The notes: generated from the sequence alone by a model not told the origin. 64,000 nucleotides of DNA from Bacillus salipaludis (GCF_004358205.1 NZ_SMYO01000006.1:62001-126000); one strand, 5' to 3'. Counted from the first letter of the stretch, positions 9,350 to 18,516 are shown. Translations and numbers: made by a program.

Positions 9350-9378
9350 TTGACACTTAAATGTCCACTGATTATAAT
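9350..9378 (+). promoter_or_regulatory. SigA promoter of the efflux operon
   Basis: TTGACA (9350-9355), a 17-bp spacer and TATAAT (9373-9378): an exact consensus vegetative promoter, about 80 bp upstream of the MarR gene. Such strength without a repressor would be costly, which fits the adjacent operator copies. Confidence 0.85.
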
Positions 9379-9456
9379 GTATTTCTGTAAAGATTATTTC
9401 GCATACGAAATATTCCAGTGGGAAAGTTTAGAAGAATAATAGAAAGGAGAGCAGCG

Positions 9457-9897
9457 ATGGCCGTACTAAATAATGAGATCTATGAATCATATTTAGCGAT
9501 CAATAAAGCCATCAAAAGACTGATTAAATTTGATGCAGATAAATTAGGAATCACAACAGTCCAATTAAAGGCAATCTACAAGCTTGCGACGAATCCCAAT
9601 ATAAGTTTAGGAGAACTTGCCGAAAAATTAAGAATGACGAACAGTACTGCAAGTAATGTGATTGAACGATTAGTTCAAATGGGCTTAGTCGAAAGGGTAA
9701 TTCCCCCTGAAAATAGAAGGGTGGTCTCCATTCATTTAACAGAAAAAGGGAAAATGATCTTAGATCAGTTTCATTCTTCGGACTCCCTTTTTATCAATAA
9801 AATGAACGATGTCCTTGATTTACCGGAGGAGGATGTCTCGGAGCTGTTACGGTTGCAAACGATTGTCTTACAGAAGCTTACAATAGAGGAGGAATAG
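9457..9897 (+). CDS. MarR-family transcriptional regulator
   Basis: A 146-aa winged-helix regulator. The DNA-binding part reads LGELAEKLRMTNSTASNVIERLVQMGLVERVIPPENRR, typical of MarR. The reading frame is open from a GTG at 9418, but the ATG at 9457 has AAAGGAGAG directly upstream and is chosen. It is the first gene of an operon with an EmrA-like adaptor and an EmrB-like pump, so it probably gives a second ligand-responsive layer of repression besides TetR. Confidence 0.9.
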   Translation: MAVLNNEIYESYLAINKAIKRLIKFDADKLGITTVQLKAIYKLATNPNISLGELAEKLRMTNSTASNVIERLVQMGLVERVIPPENRRVVSIHLTEKGKMILDQFHSSDSLFINKMNDVLDLPEEDVSELLRLQTIVLQKLTIEEE

Positions 9898-9902
9898 GGT
9901 TA

Positions 9903-10556
9903 ATGAGTGCAAAACGTTTACTTTTAATCAACATTATTATGTTACTTGTTCTAGTAGGAGGAGGTTTTGGGATTTATGCCTATTACAATAAATCAGTCAA
10001 TTATTTAACGACTGACAATGCCCAAATTGCTGGACAACAGGTGACGATTGCAGCAACGGCAAATGGAAAATTAACAAATTGGAATGCCAATGTTGGCGAC
10101 CATTTTTCAAAAGATGATAAGGTTGGAACTATTACTACTACGGGCGCGGATGGTAAACCTGTCAAAATGAATGTGACGCTTCCAACGGATGGAACGATTG
10201 TGCAAAGTAATGCCGTTAAAGATTCGTTTGTTGCCGCAGGGACACCGCTTGCCCAAGTCTATAATCTGGATAAATTATGGGTAACAGCGAATATTGAGGA
10301 AACAAGTATTGATGAAATCGCAGTAGGACAGGATGTCGATATTTATGTGGATGCATTCCCAAATAGCGAATTAAAGGGAACAGTAAAACAAATCGGCTTA
10401 GCAACTTCAGGGACATTCTCTCTATTGCCTAGTACAAATACCACAGGTAATTACACAAAAGTTACACAGGTTGTTCCTGTAAAAGTATCCATTGATGATA
10501 ATAAAGGTGTTGCCATTGTCCCTGGTATGAACGTAACCGTGCGAATTCATAAGTAG
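9903..10556 (+). CDS. HlyD/EmrA-type membrane fusion protein
   Basis: A 217-aa adaptor with one N-terminal membrane helix (about residues 5-27) and an extracytoplasmic biotinyl-lipoyl/barrel-sandwich fold: TTDNAQIAGQQVTIAATANG, then the second half TLPTDGTIVQSNAVKDSFVAAGTPLAQV, then a beta-barrel. It is shorter than E. coli EmrA (about 390 aa) because the long coiled-coil hairpin is absent, as is common in Firmicutes. It lies 5 bp after marR and 8 bp before the MFS pump and is probably the pump's partner. Confidence 0.88.
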   Translation: MSAKRLLLINIIMLLVLVGGGFGIYAYYNKSVNYLTTDNAQIAGQQVTIAATANGKLTNWNANVGDHFSKDDKVGTITTTGADGKPVKMNVTLPTDGTIVQSNAVKDSFVAAGTPLAQVYNLDKLWVTANIEETSIDEIAVGQDVDIYVDAFPNSELKGTVKQIGLATSGTFSLLPSTNTTGNYTKVTQVVPVKVSIDDNKGVAIVPGMNVTVRIHK

Positions 10557-10564
10557 GTGATAAA

Positions 10565-12427
10565 ATGTCCATATATATCACGGGTTATGTTATTTTAGCC
10601 ATATTGGTTTTACTTATTATAAATTTTACGATGATCAAACAAAGAAAGCGGAACATGCTTCCAACGAAAGTGATGGATCAAGAGGGTAAGGAAAATCCTG
10701 TTCAAACGAAAATCAATGATGATGAATTAAAGGAAATAAGTTTGGAAACTGAAGAGGTTGCGGTTAATACCCAGCAGGATTTATCCCATCAAGTCGAAGA
10801 AATGCTTGAAGATTCGGCGATTGCTGAACCGGCATTAGAATATGTTGCGGATGTACAGAAAGAAGAAGTTAGAAAGAAGCGGGAAAAAGAAAAGGCTGTT
10901 GACGATAAAGGGAATTCAGGAACAGGGAAAGTGCTTGTCGCGTTAATGCTTGGTGCCTTTGTTGCCATTCTGAATCAAACCTTATTGAATGTAGCCATCC
11001 CCCATATTATGAATGATTTAGGTGTTTCGGCGAATACGGTTCAATGGCTCTCAACAGGTTATATGCTGGTTAACGGAATTGCGATTCCTGTTACAGCCTT
11101 CCTGATTGAAAAGTTTGGGACTAGGAAACTATTTATCTCTGCCATTCTTCTCTTCACACTAGGATCGTTGGTTTGTTCCCTGTCAGCCAATTTTAGTATG
11201 CTGATGATTGGAAGGATTATTCAGGCAAGTGGTGCGGGTATTATTATGCCGCTTTTGATGACGGTATTTTTCGCGTTATTCCCTCCAGAAAAACGAGGCA
11301 AGGCAATGGGGATTATGGGCATTGTTATGATCTTTGCCCCTGCAATTGGACCGACCTTGTCCGGTTGGCTGATTGGACATTATTCATGGAGACTACTGTT
11401 TGACATTGTCATTCCAATCGGTGTCCTTGATTTAATTCTAAGCTTTTTGTGGATGAAGGACGTAACGAAAATAACCAATCCGAAATTTGATTTTCCAGGA
11501 TTTTTATTTTCAACCTTAGGTTTCGGCTTCCTATTGTATGGCTTTAGCGAAGCTGGAAATGATGGCTGGGACAGCGGTACGGTTATCGTTTCCTTAGCGG
11601 TCGGTATTATTTCATTAGTTGCTTTCGTCTGGCGTGAATTAACAGCAGATAAGCCGATGCTTGATTTACGAGTTTTTAAATATGACATTTTCGCTTTAAC
11701 GACGATTATTAGTATGATCGTGAATATGGCGATGTTTGGTGCCATGATCCTGCTTCCGATTTATTTGCAAAATATTCGCGGCTATACGGCATTGGAATCA
11801 GGATTATTGATGCTTCCTGGTGCCATCGTGATGGGGATTATGTCACCTATCTCAGGCGCACTTTTTGATAAAATTGGTGCAAGATGGCTGGCGGTTATTG
11901 GCTTAGCGATTACGGTCATAACCACATGGCAGTTTACAAGTCTTAGTATGACAACCAGCTATGGTCATATCTTATTTCTATATGTCATGCGGATGTTTGG
12001 GATGTCCTTTATTATGATGACAGTTATGACAGAGGGACTTAACCAATTGCCACGTCATCTTGGTGCGCACGGGACTGCGGCCTCTAATACGGCCAGACAG
12101 GTTGCGGGTAGTATTGGGACGGCGCTTCTTGTAACGGTCATGTCGACAAGGCAAGGGGGGCATTATGGTGATTTTACCAATACTGTTACAAGTTCGAATC
12201 CTTTTATTGCTGATAAATTTTCGCAGCTTACGCAGGTCTTATCAGGTTATGCCCACATTCCTGCTGCAGCAGGAAAACAACTAACAACCTATTTGGTTTA
12301 TGGGCAATCGATGCAGCAAGCGACCATTGACGGGATTAATGATTCGTTTATTGTCGCAACGGGTATTGCATTTGTCGCTTTAATTTTAGCGTTCTTTATT
12401 AAACGTGCGAAGGTAAAAGAACAGTAA
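10565..12427 (+). CDS. DHA2-family MFS drug exporter (EmrB-like) with unusual N-terminal extension
   Basis: A 620-aa exporter. Residues from about 125 onward form a normal 14-helix DHA2/EmrB transporter: LNVAIPHIMNDLGVSANTVQ, WLSTGYMLVNGIAIP and the motif C-like GPTLSGWLI. The first 125 residues are extra: one membrane helix (about 4-22), a basic stop-transfer KQRKR, and a highly charged, mostly acidic segment. Family members are usually about 480-520 aa. The extension could place a regulatory cytoplasmic tail before the pump, or could be a fused small membrane protein. The start is supported by AGGTGATAAA before the ATG. Confidence 0.88.
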   Translation: MSIYITGYVILAILVLLIINFTMIKQRKRNMLPTKVMDQEGKENPVQTKINDDELKEISLETEEVAVNTQQDLSHQVEEMLEDSAIAEPALEYVADVQKEEVRKKREKEKAVDDKGNSGTGKVLVALMLGAFVAILNQTLLNVAIPHIMNDLGVSANTVQWLSTGYMLVNGIAIPVTAFLIEKFGTRKLFISAILLFTLGSLVCSLSANFSMLMIGRIIQASGAGIIMPLLMTVFFALFPPEKRGKAMGIMGIVMIFAPAIGPTLSGWLIGHYSWRLLFDIVIPIGVLDLILSFLWMKDVTKITNPKFDFPGFLFSTLGFGFLLYGFSEAGNDGWDSGTVIVSLAVGIISLVAFVWRELTADKPMLDLRVFKYDIFALTTIISMIVNMAMFGAMILLPIYLQNIRGYTALESGLLMLPGAIVMGIMSPISGALFDKIGARWLAVIGLAITVITTWQFTSLSMTTSYGHILFLYVMRMFGMSFIMMTVMTEGLNQLPRHLGAHGTAASNTARQVAGSIGTALLVTVMSTRQGGHYGDFTNTVTSSNPFIADKFSQLTQVLSGYAHIPAAAGKQLTTYLVYGQSMQQATIDGINDSFIVATGIAFVALILAFFIKRAKVKEQ

Positions 12428-12437
12428 GTGGAAGGAA

Positions 12438-12480
12438 TAACTAGAAAAGGCTCTTCAAAGGGCCTTCTCTAGTTGTTTTT
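12438..12480 (+). terminator. Terminator of the efflux operon
   Basis: AACTAGAAAAGGC pairs imperfectly with GCCTTCTCTAGTT, followed by TGTTTTTATTTT. It lies 11 bp after the pump gene. Confidence 0.75.
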
Positions 12481-12609
12481 ATTTTAGAAAAATTATTTCA
12501 AATAAATTTATCTGCTATTCTGGAGCATTTATCTGCGTTGCTAAGGTAAAGGAACAATCTTTTAGAAGTGAGTCAATATTAATGATCTACACTTAAAGAA
12601 AGGAGAGGT

Positions 12610-13014
12610 ATGGGAATGGTTAATATCGGCCTTTTGATTATACGTTTGGCTATTGGTCTTACGTTTGTAGGGCATGGAGCCCAAAAATTGTTTGGATGGT
12701 TTGGGGGACCAGGGGTAGTAAAGTTCGGTGAATTTTTAGGTACGATTGGAATTAAGACAGGCGGAAGAACCTGGGCAATCCTTGCCGGAATATTTGAACT
12801 TATAGGAGGTCTCCTTTTTTCCGCCGGCATCCTCACCTGGTTAGGTGCAGTCCTAATTATTATTGTGATGATTGATGCAATCATCACTGTCCATGGTAAA
12901 AATGGTTTTTGGCTAACTGATGGAGGATATGAATATAATTTTATTTTAATTGCTGTTGTTCTTGGCGTGGCACTAACTGGACCTGGTGATTATGTTTTAA
13001 TTTATAAGCCATAA
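12610..13014 (+). CDS. DoxX-family membrane protein
   Basis: A 134-aa protein with four membrane helices. The N-terminal RLAIGLTFVGHGAQKLFGWFGGPG is the DoxX signature. The family is linked to quinone- or redox-related membrane functions, but the biochemical role here is not established. AAAGGAGAGGT precedes the ATG at 12610; a second ATG at 12616 is equally possible. It is a single gene between the efflux operon and a decayed small ORF. Confidence 0.85.
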   Translation: MGMVNIGLLIIRLAIGLTFVGHGAQKLFGWFGGPGVVKFGEFLGTIGIKTGGRTWAILAGIFELIGGLLFSAGILTWLGAVLIIIVMIDAIITVHGKNGFWLTDGGYEYNFILIAVVLGVALTGPGDYVLIYKP

Positions 13015-13090
13015 TATGGGGACATTTAAAATGTTCCTCACCTTTACGGTTTTAAAATGTACAAAGAATTTTTAAAGAAATGAACAAAAT

Positions 13091-13229
13091 TCCAAAAACA
13101 ATTTTAACATGTTTGAATTTGACACAAAAAAAGAGGCAAAAGAAGCATTCAGAAGCATTCGAAAAATTTAAGGCTAAATTCCTTACTGAAATGATAAACT
13201 TTAATGATGATTGTTTTATAAACGGATAA
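13091..13229 (+). pseudogene. Frameshifted second copy of the 49-aa small protein gene
   Basis: A broken copy of the gene at 8413-8562. It reads SKNNFNMFEFDTKKEAKEAF, then falls out of frame. The cause is visible: AGAAGCATTC occurs twice in tandem at 13141-13150 and 13151-13160, adding 10 bp. After the duplication the next frame continues with EKFKAKFLTEMINFNDD, matching the intact copy. The original start region (MWIITVY) is also lost, with a TAA at 13073. Confidence 0.75.
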
Positions 13230-13237
13230 TCATAAAA

Positions 13238-13268
13238 AAGGTGCTTAACCCGATTGGTTAAGCACCTT
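13238..13268. terminator. Strong hairpin terminator
   Basis: AAGGTGCTTAACC (13238-13250) pairs perfectly with GGTTAAGCACCTT (13256-13268). It lies between the decayed ORF and the convergent unknown gene at 13412-14110. The T run is weak on both sides. Confidence 0.65.
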
Positions 13269-13411
13269 AAATTTATTATTAGGAAAAAGTTTCTTTTCTT
13301 TATCACGTCCTTTTATCATGGAATTTATCTAATCGAAAGGATTACCTTTTTAATCCTTTTTCTTCGATTAGATATTGTATGAAGTTGTATATTCCTTTTA
13401 AAAATAATCCT

Positions 13412-14110
13412 TCACCATCCCTTCATGATAAAAATGGTTTGTTTCTGATCACCCGGACCGATAAAATCTAATGCGGCAGGGGAAAATAGTGCAACTTTTT
13501 TCTTAGCGCCCTCCAAAAGAATTCGGATTGGCTCAAAAACTACGTTATCCTGAAAGACATGGCCTCCCAAGAAGATCCTCTTTCTTTCCCTACTTGAGAA
13601 GACAGCTTTATTTTTTGAAGAAACAAATTTAACTGCGACAGGCTCTTTCTCTTCTTCTTGTGTTGTCAATGAAGCGTTTACAGTTTGTAAAACTTCCTCT
13701 TCAATCGAAGCGACGATTCCGATTTCGCGTTCATTCAATACCAAGACGAAGTGATATCCTGTTTCCGTTTTCATCTGGACAACAGACACTTCATCCGTAA
13801 TGAACGTAACAAAATCCTCGGTTTCGTTTGTGTGTGAGTCTTGTGAGGCTTCTTTTTTCCTGATGACTCGATAATAGGCTTTTGTGCCCATTTCCTCATC
13901 TGTGAAATCAAAGGGTTTGATACTCTCAGTGCGCACAAGATACAATTGATTGACTTTTTCGTTGCGGTTTAGTTGGACACATAGGGCAATATCTTCTTTC
14001 ACCGCCTTTCTCTCACCGTTCGAGAGCATAGGGACATTCATTTTCATACCTGGAAATTGAACGAAGATATAGCTGAAGTTTTTCCTAGGTTGTACATTCT
14101 GAAGTCTCAT
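13412..14110 (-). CDS. Hypothetical protein, 232 aa
   Basis: I do not recognise this protein. The ORF extends up to 14218, but the ATG at 14110 (MRLQNVQPRKNFSYIFVQFP) is the more natural start, because the upstream extension is very basic and GGAAAGG lies about 10 bases before this ATG. It is soluble-looking, with no signal or membrane segment and many charged and beta-prone stretches. The C-terminus has AALDFIGPGDQKQTIFIMKGW. It stands alone, divergent from the CysJ-like gene and convergent with the decayed small ORF. Confidence 0.6.
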   Translation of the reverse strand: MRLQNVQPRKNFSYIFVQFPGMKMNVPMLSNGERKAVKEDIALCVQLNRNEKVNQLYLVRTESIKPFDFTDEEMGTKAYYRVIRKKEASQDSHTNETEDFVTFITDEVSVVQMKTETGYHFVLVLNEREIGIVASIEEEVLQTVNASLTTQEEEKEPVAVKFVSSKNKAVFSSRERKRIFLGGHVFQDNVVFEPIRILLEGAKKKVALFSPAALDFIGPGDQKQTIFIMKGW

Positions 14111-14462
14111 CCACTCACAACCTTTCCGAAATGGTTTTAAGGTTTTTAACCCTGATGAAGTATAATTCAATATTGTTTTGTTCTTTCCTTTCTGGGTATG
14201 ATGAGTTTTCATCGTCACTTTCTTATGAAATACGAGGTTTGCTCACAATTGTTGAGGAAATATGAGCAGAAATACTATCGAAAAACATAGAATAGAACAT
14301 TTTTTGTCGTTTGATTTTATAGTTTATTTTTAATTAGTTGGAATTTTTTAAATAAGAAGGATGGGCGGGATTAAATTTTTGAAAATTATGTGTTAAAAAA
14401 CATACCTGATTTCTTTTCTCTGTGTTATCCTAGCATATATACAACTTTGGGAGGTAAGAGAA

Positions 14463-15635
14463 ATGCAAGTTACTGCAGATAATGCAAAAAAAGACAAACC
14501 TACACCTACATTTTCAAGAACGAATCCATTTCCAGCAAGGATTCTTAAAAATGTAAATTTAAATGGAGAAGGCTCTAGTAAAGAAACAAGACATATAGAG
14601 TTGTCGTTAGAAGGCTCTGGCCTTTCTTATGTACCAGGAGATGCTCTTGGTGTTGTTCCTGAAAACGATCCAGAACTTGTGGCTGCCCTTCTTGTGGAAA
14701 TGCATTGGGATGAAGAAGCAGTTGTCACTATTAATAAGCAAGGTGAAACACTGCCATTAAAGGAAGCGCTCACAAGCTTCTTTGAAATTACCCTGCTGAA
14801 TAAAAAGATTTTACAGCAGGCAGCCGCATTCACTGAAAATGAAGAGCTTCAAAAGCTTGTGGTGGTTGAAAACGCTGCGCAACTAAAAGAATATTGCTAT
14901 GGCCGTGATTTGCTTGATATGTTACGTGACTTTGGTCCATGGAAAGCTACTGCCCAAGAAATCGTTTCCCTATTAAGAAAAATGCCGCCACGGCTTTATT
15001 CGATTGCTAGCAGCATTGCCGCTCATCCAAATGAAGTACATTTAACCATTGGTGCTGTACGATACTCATCTAACGGACGTGATCGTAAAGGGGTTTGCTC
15101 GATACAATGTGCGGAACGCGTTCAAGAGGGCGATACGCTTCCAGTATTTGTTCAACCAAATAAACACTTCCATCTACCGGAGACCGGGGAAAGTGATATT
15201 ATCATGGTTGGCCCTGGGACAGGCATTGCACCATTCCGTTCGTTTATCGAGGAGCGTGCAGTAAATAAAGCATCAGGCAAGACATGGTTATTCTTTGGAG
15301 ACCAGCATGCTGCGTCGGATTTCCTTTATCAGGATGAGTTAGAAAAATATCTACAGGATGGAATCCTAACAAAACTTGATGTTGCATTCTCTCGTGATAC
15401 AGCTCAAAAGGTTTATGTTCAGCACAAAATGCTTGAACATGGCAAAGAATTGTTTGCATGGTTAGAAAAAGGTGCAACGTTCTACGTTTGTGGTGATAAA
15501 GAACATATGGCAAAGGATGTCCATGAAGCCCTAATTACTGTGATTGAAAAAGAAGGCGAAATGGCTCGTGATGCAGCTGAAGCGTATCTAAAAGAAATGC
15601 AATCAAATGGCCGTTATCAGCGTGACGTGTATTAA
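14463..15635 (+). CDS. CysJ-like NADPH flavoprotein reductase lacking the flavodoxin domain
   Basis: A 390-aa protein matching the FAD/NADPH half of sulfite reductase alpha subunit CysJ. It has an FAD-binding RLYSIASS (177-184), a GVCSIQCAERV segment, the nucleotide-binding GPGTGIAPFRSF (250-261), YVCGDKEHMAKDV and the C-terminal NGRYQRDVY. CysJ is normally about 600 aa with an N-terminal FMN flavodoxin domain; that domain is absent here, and neither a flavodoxin nor a cysI gene lies beside it. GGGAGGTAAGAG precedes the ATG, so the short form appears genuine. It may pass electrons to a separate flavodoxin or another acceptor. Confidence 0.85.
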   Translation: MQVTADNAKKDKPTPTFSRTNPFPARILKNVNLNGEGSSKETRHIELSLEGSGLSYVPGDALGVVPENDPELVAALLVEMHWDEEAVVTINKQGETLPLKEALTSFFEITLLNKKILQQAAAFTENEELQKLVVVENAAQLKEYCYGRDLLDMLRDFGPWKATAQEIVSLLRKMPPRLYSIASSIAAHPNEVHLTIGAVRYSSNGRDRKGVCSIQCAERVQEGDTLPVFVQPNKHFHLPETGESDIIMVGPGTGIAPFRSFIEERAVNKASGKTWLFFGDQHAASDFLYQDELEKYLQDGILTKLDVAFSRDTAQKVYVQHKMLEHGKELFAWLEKGATFYVCGDKEHMAKDVHEALITVIEKEGEMARDAAEAYLKEMQSNGRYQRDVY

Positions 15636-15664
15636 AATAAATAGGTGTTAGCTGAAGCTTTCGC

Positions 15665-15704
15665 AAGGCAACGAACCAGTTTTTTTGGGGCGTTGCCTTT
15701 TTTG
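15665..15704 (+). terminator. Terminator after the CysJ-like gene
   Basis: AAGGCAACG (15665-15673) pairs with CGTTGCCTT (15691-15699), followed by TTTTTT. It separates the gene from the large repeat array. Confidence 0.85.
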
Positions 15705-15771
15705 TGTTTATTTTTGTATGATTTAGTATGCTGATTGAGGGGAATTAGTCTGGACCTAGATGTTTTGTACG

Positions 15772-17306
15772 GAATGAAGTCCAAAACTCAGAAGGGTACG
15801 GGAGGAAATGGTCTTCATAGAAGGAATGAAGTCCAAAACGCATGAGGTGGCTGAAGGAAATGGTCTTCATAGAAGGAATGAAGGCCAAAACTCATGAGGT
15901 GGCTGAAGAAAATGGTCTTCATAGAAGGAATGAAGTCCAAAACACATGAGGTGGCTGAAGGAAATGGTCTTCATAGAAGGAATGAAGTCCAAAACTCATG
16001 AGGGTACAGGAGGAAATGGTCTTCATAGAAGGAATGAAGTCCAAAACTCATGAGGGTACAGGAGGAAATGGTCTTCATAGAAGGAATGAAGTCCAAAACT
16101 CATTAAGTCACAGGAGGAAATGGTCTTCATAGAAGGAATGAAGTCCGAAACTCATGAGGAGACAGGAGGAAATGGTCTTCATAGAAGGAATAAAGTCCAA
16201 AACTCATGAGGGTACAGGAGGAAATGGTCTTCATAGAAGGAATGAAGTCCGAAACTCATGAGGGTACTGGAGGAAATGGTCTTCATAGAAGGAATGAAGT
16301 CCAAAACACATGAGGTAGCTGAAGGAAATGGTCTTCATAGAAGGAATGAAGTCCAAAACTCATGAGGTTGGCTGAAGGAAATGGTCTTCATAGAAGGAAT
16401 GAAAGCTAAAACTCATGAGGGGACTGGAGGAAATGGTCTTCATAGAAGGAATAAAGTCCAAAACTCATGAGGGTACAGGAGGAAATGGTCTTCATAGAAG
16501 GAATGAAGTCCGAAACTCATGAGGGTACAGGAGGAAATGGTCTTCATAAAAGGAATGAAGGCTAAAACTCATGAGGAGACAGGAGGAAATGGTCTTCATA
16601 GAAGGAATGAAGTCCAAAACTCATGAGGTTGGCTGAAGGAAATGGTCTTCATAGAAGGAATGAAGTCCAAAACTCATGAGGTGGATGAAGGAAATGGTCT
16701 TCATAGAAGGAATGAAGTCCAAAACTCATGAGGTGGATGAAGGAAATGGTCTTCATAGAAGGAATGAAGTCCAAAACTCATGAGGGTACAGGAGGAAATG
16801 GTCTTCATAGAAGGAATGAAGGCTAAAACTCATGAGGGGTGCAGGAGGAAATGGTCTTCATAGAAGGAATGAAGTCCAAAACTCATGAGGGTACAGGAGG
16901 AAATGGTCTTCATAGAAGGAATGAAGTCCAAAACTCATGAGGGTACTGGAGGAAATGGTCTTCATAAAAGGAATGAAGGCTAAAACTCATGAGGAGACAG
17001 GAGGAAATGGTCTTCATAGAAGGAATGAAGTCCAAAACTCAGAAGGATACAGGAGGAAATGGTCTTCATAGAAGGAATGAAGTCCAAAACTCATGAGGGT
17101 ACAGGAGGAAATGGTCTTCATAGAAGGAGTGAAGTCCAACACTCATGAGGAGACTGGAGGAAATGGTCTTCATAGAAGGAATAAAGTCCAAAACTCATGA
17201 GGTTGGCTGAAGGAAATGGTCTTCATAGAAGGAATGAAGTCCAAAACTCATTAAGTCACAGGAGGAAATGGTCTTCATAGAAGGAGTGAAGGCTAAAACT
17301 CATAAG
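15772..17306. repeat. Tandem array of about 30 copies of a 52-bp non-coding unit
   Basis: A near-perfect minisatellite. Successive GAATGAAG landmarks are 52 bp apart (15772, 15824, 15876 and so on), with four units one base longer. Each unit has an almost invariant core (AGGAAATGGTCTTCATAGAA then GGAATGAAG) and a variable part of about 22 bp that falls into a few types (GAGGGTACAGG, GAGGTGGCTGA, GAGGAGACAGG, TTAAGTCACAGG). The core has a hairpin: GGTCTTCAT, a 7-base loop, ATGAAGTCC (8 of 9 pairs; G·U in RNA for the ATGAAGGCC form). The unit length is not a multiple of three and stops recur in all frames, so it is non-coding. The function is unknown. Confidence 0.95.
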
Positions 17307-17413
17307 GTGTCGTTATTAGACTTAAACAAAGTGAAAGAACATTTTCCCAAAAGCAGGAATGTCTAGAGTTTGTCCAGAATAGAAATAAAGCGTTGTGAAA
17401 GGAGTGGTCTGTA

Positions 17414-18253
17414 ATGTTAACAGAGTTAGATTTACTTGATATTAAAGCTCTTCAGGAGGTTTGTGAATTAGAGGGCGGCTTTCACCTGAAGTTGAATTTT
17501 GATATGCTTGAAAACCGGGCTGAAAATAGTAAGGATGATTTCTTCTATTATGAAAATGGCCGACTCGTTGGTTTTCTCGGAAGCTATTATTTTGGGAACA
17601 AAGTGGAACTCTGCGGAATGGTCCATCCGAATTACCGGAGAAGAGGTATATTCTCTAAATTGCTTGAAATGGGACTTGAGGAAGTAAAGAAACGAAACGT
17701 CAGAAACATTTTGTTAAATGCTCCTACCAGCTCCCAAACGGCAAAGGCGTTTTTAAAAAATATTCCTTGTACGTTTACCGTCGCAGAATATCAAATGAAA
17801 TGGCATAAAACAGAATTGACAGAGGATCCTGCTATTATCGTAAGGCCATCGATTTCAAATGATGATTGGGAAGCTGAAGTCCAACTGGATGTCTTAGGCT
17901 TTGGTCTATATGAAAATGAGGCTCGTAAGATGCAACAGGAGATTAGGAAAGACAGTAACGAACAATGGCTCATTATTGAAGCAAATGGTAGAACGGCAGG
18001 GAAAATGCGTGTGGATGAAAAAGATGGCGATGCATGGATCTACGGTTTCGCAATTTATCCCGAACTTCGCGGGAAGGGAATTGGGAGAAAAGCTTTATCT
18101 AAAGTGGTAAAAATGGAGCATCAAAAAGGACTTTCTATTTTTCTTGAAGTGGAAGCCAAAAATGCCCGTGCACTTGGACTCTATGAATCATGTGGATTTA
18201 GGAGCTATCATTCACAGGATTACTATGAATTTCTTAAAGTAAATAAAAATTAA
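17414..18253 (+). CDS. GNAT-family N-acetyltransferase with two GNAT domains
   Basis: A 279-aa protein with tandem acetyltransferase folds. The N-terminal domain has VHPNYRRRGIFSKLLEMGL (a motif A, acetyl-CoA pyrophosphate loop). The C-terminal domain has IYPELRGKGIGRKALSKVV plus the motif B-like ALGLYESCGFRSY. Such two-domain GNAT proteins of about 280 aa are common in bacilli, with varied or unknown substrates. AAAGGAGTGG precedes the ATG. It lies immediately downstream of the 52-bp array, which fills its upstream region, so the array may influence its expression. Confidence 0.88.
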   Translation: MLTELDLLDIKALQEVCELEGGFHLKLNFDMLENRAENSKDDFFYYENGRLVGFLGSYYFGNKVELCGMVHPNYRRRGIFSKLLEMGLEEVKKRNVRNILLNAPTSSQTAKAFLKNIPCTFTVAEYQMKWHKTELTEDPAIIVRPSISNDDWEAEVQLDVLGFGLYENEARKMQQEIRKDSNEQWLIIEANGRTAGKMRVDEKDGDAWIYGFAIYPELRGKGIGRKALSKVVKMEHQKGLSIFLEVEAKNARALGLYESCGFRSYHSQDYYEFLKVNKN

Positions 18254-18255
18254 AC

Positions 18256-18281
18256 AAGGCTGCATTAGCAGTCTTTTTTTG
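18256..18281 (+). terminator. Terminator after the double-GNAT gene
   Basis: AAGGCTGC, ATTA, then GCAGTCTT with one G·T pair, followed by TTTTTT. Confidence 0.75.
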
Positions 18282-18516
18282 TTCTATTAACGATATTTTT
18301 TAGAAAACATAATAGGACTTTGTAATTAAAAACATGAAATTTGTGGATTTTTGGAAGAAAAAGAAGGATTCTTAGATTTAATAAAGAAATATATATATTT
18401 AAATACAACTACGATTCATCTGCCATCTAAAATATTTTGAAAGATAACAAGAGAAATGCGATATAGAAAAAGATAATAGCATCCATTTCATCAAGGTATG
18501 AAGGAAGGTATAGGAT

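Noticed and set aside
15772..17306. CRISPR array
   Set aside because: Units are contiguous 52-bp tandem copies with only a few recurring variable parts; there are no unique spacers and no cas genes nearby.
15772..17306. Repeat-containing protein gene in the 52-bp array
   Set aside because: 52 is not a multiple of three and each unit carries TGA/TAG on both strands, so no long frame survives.
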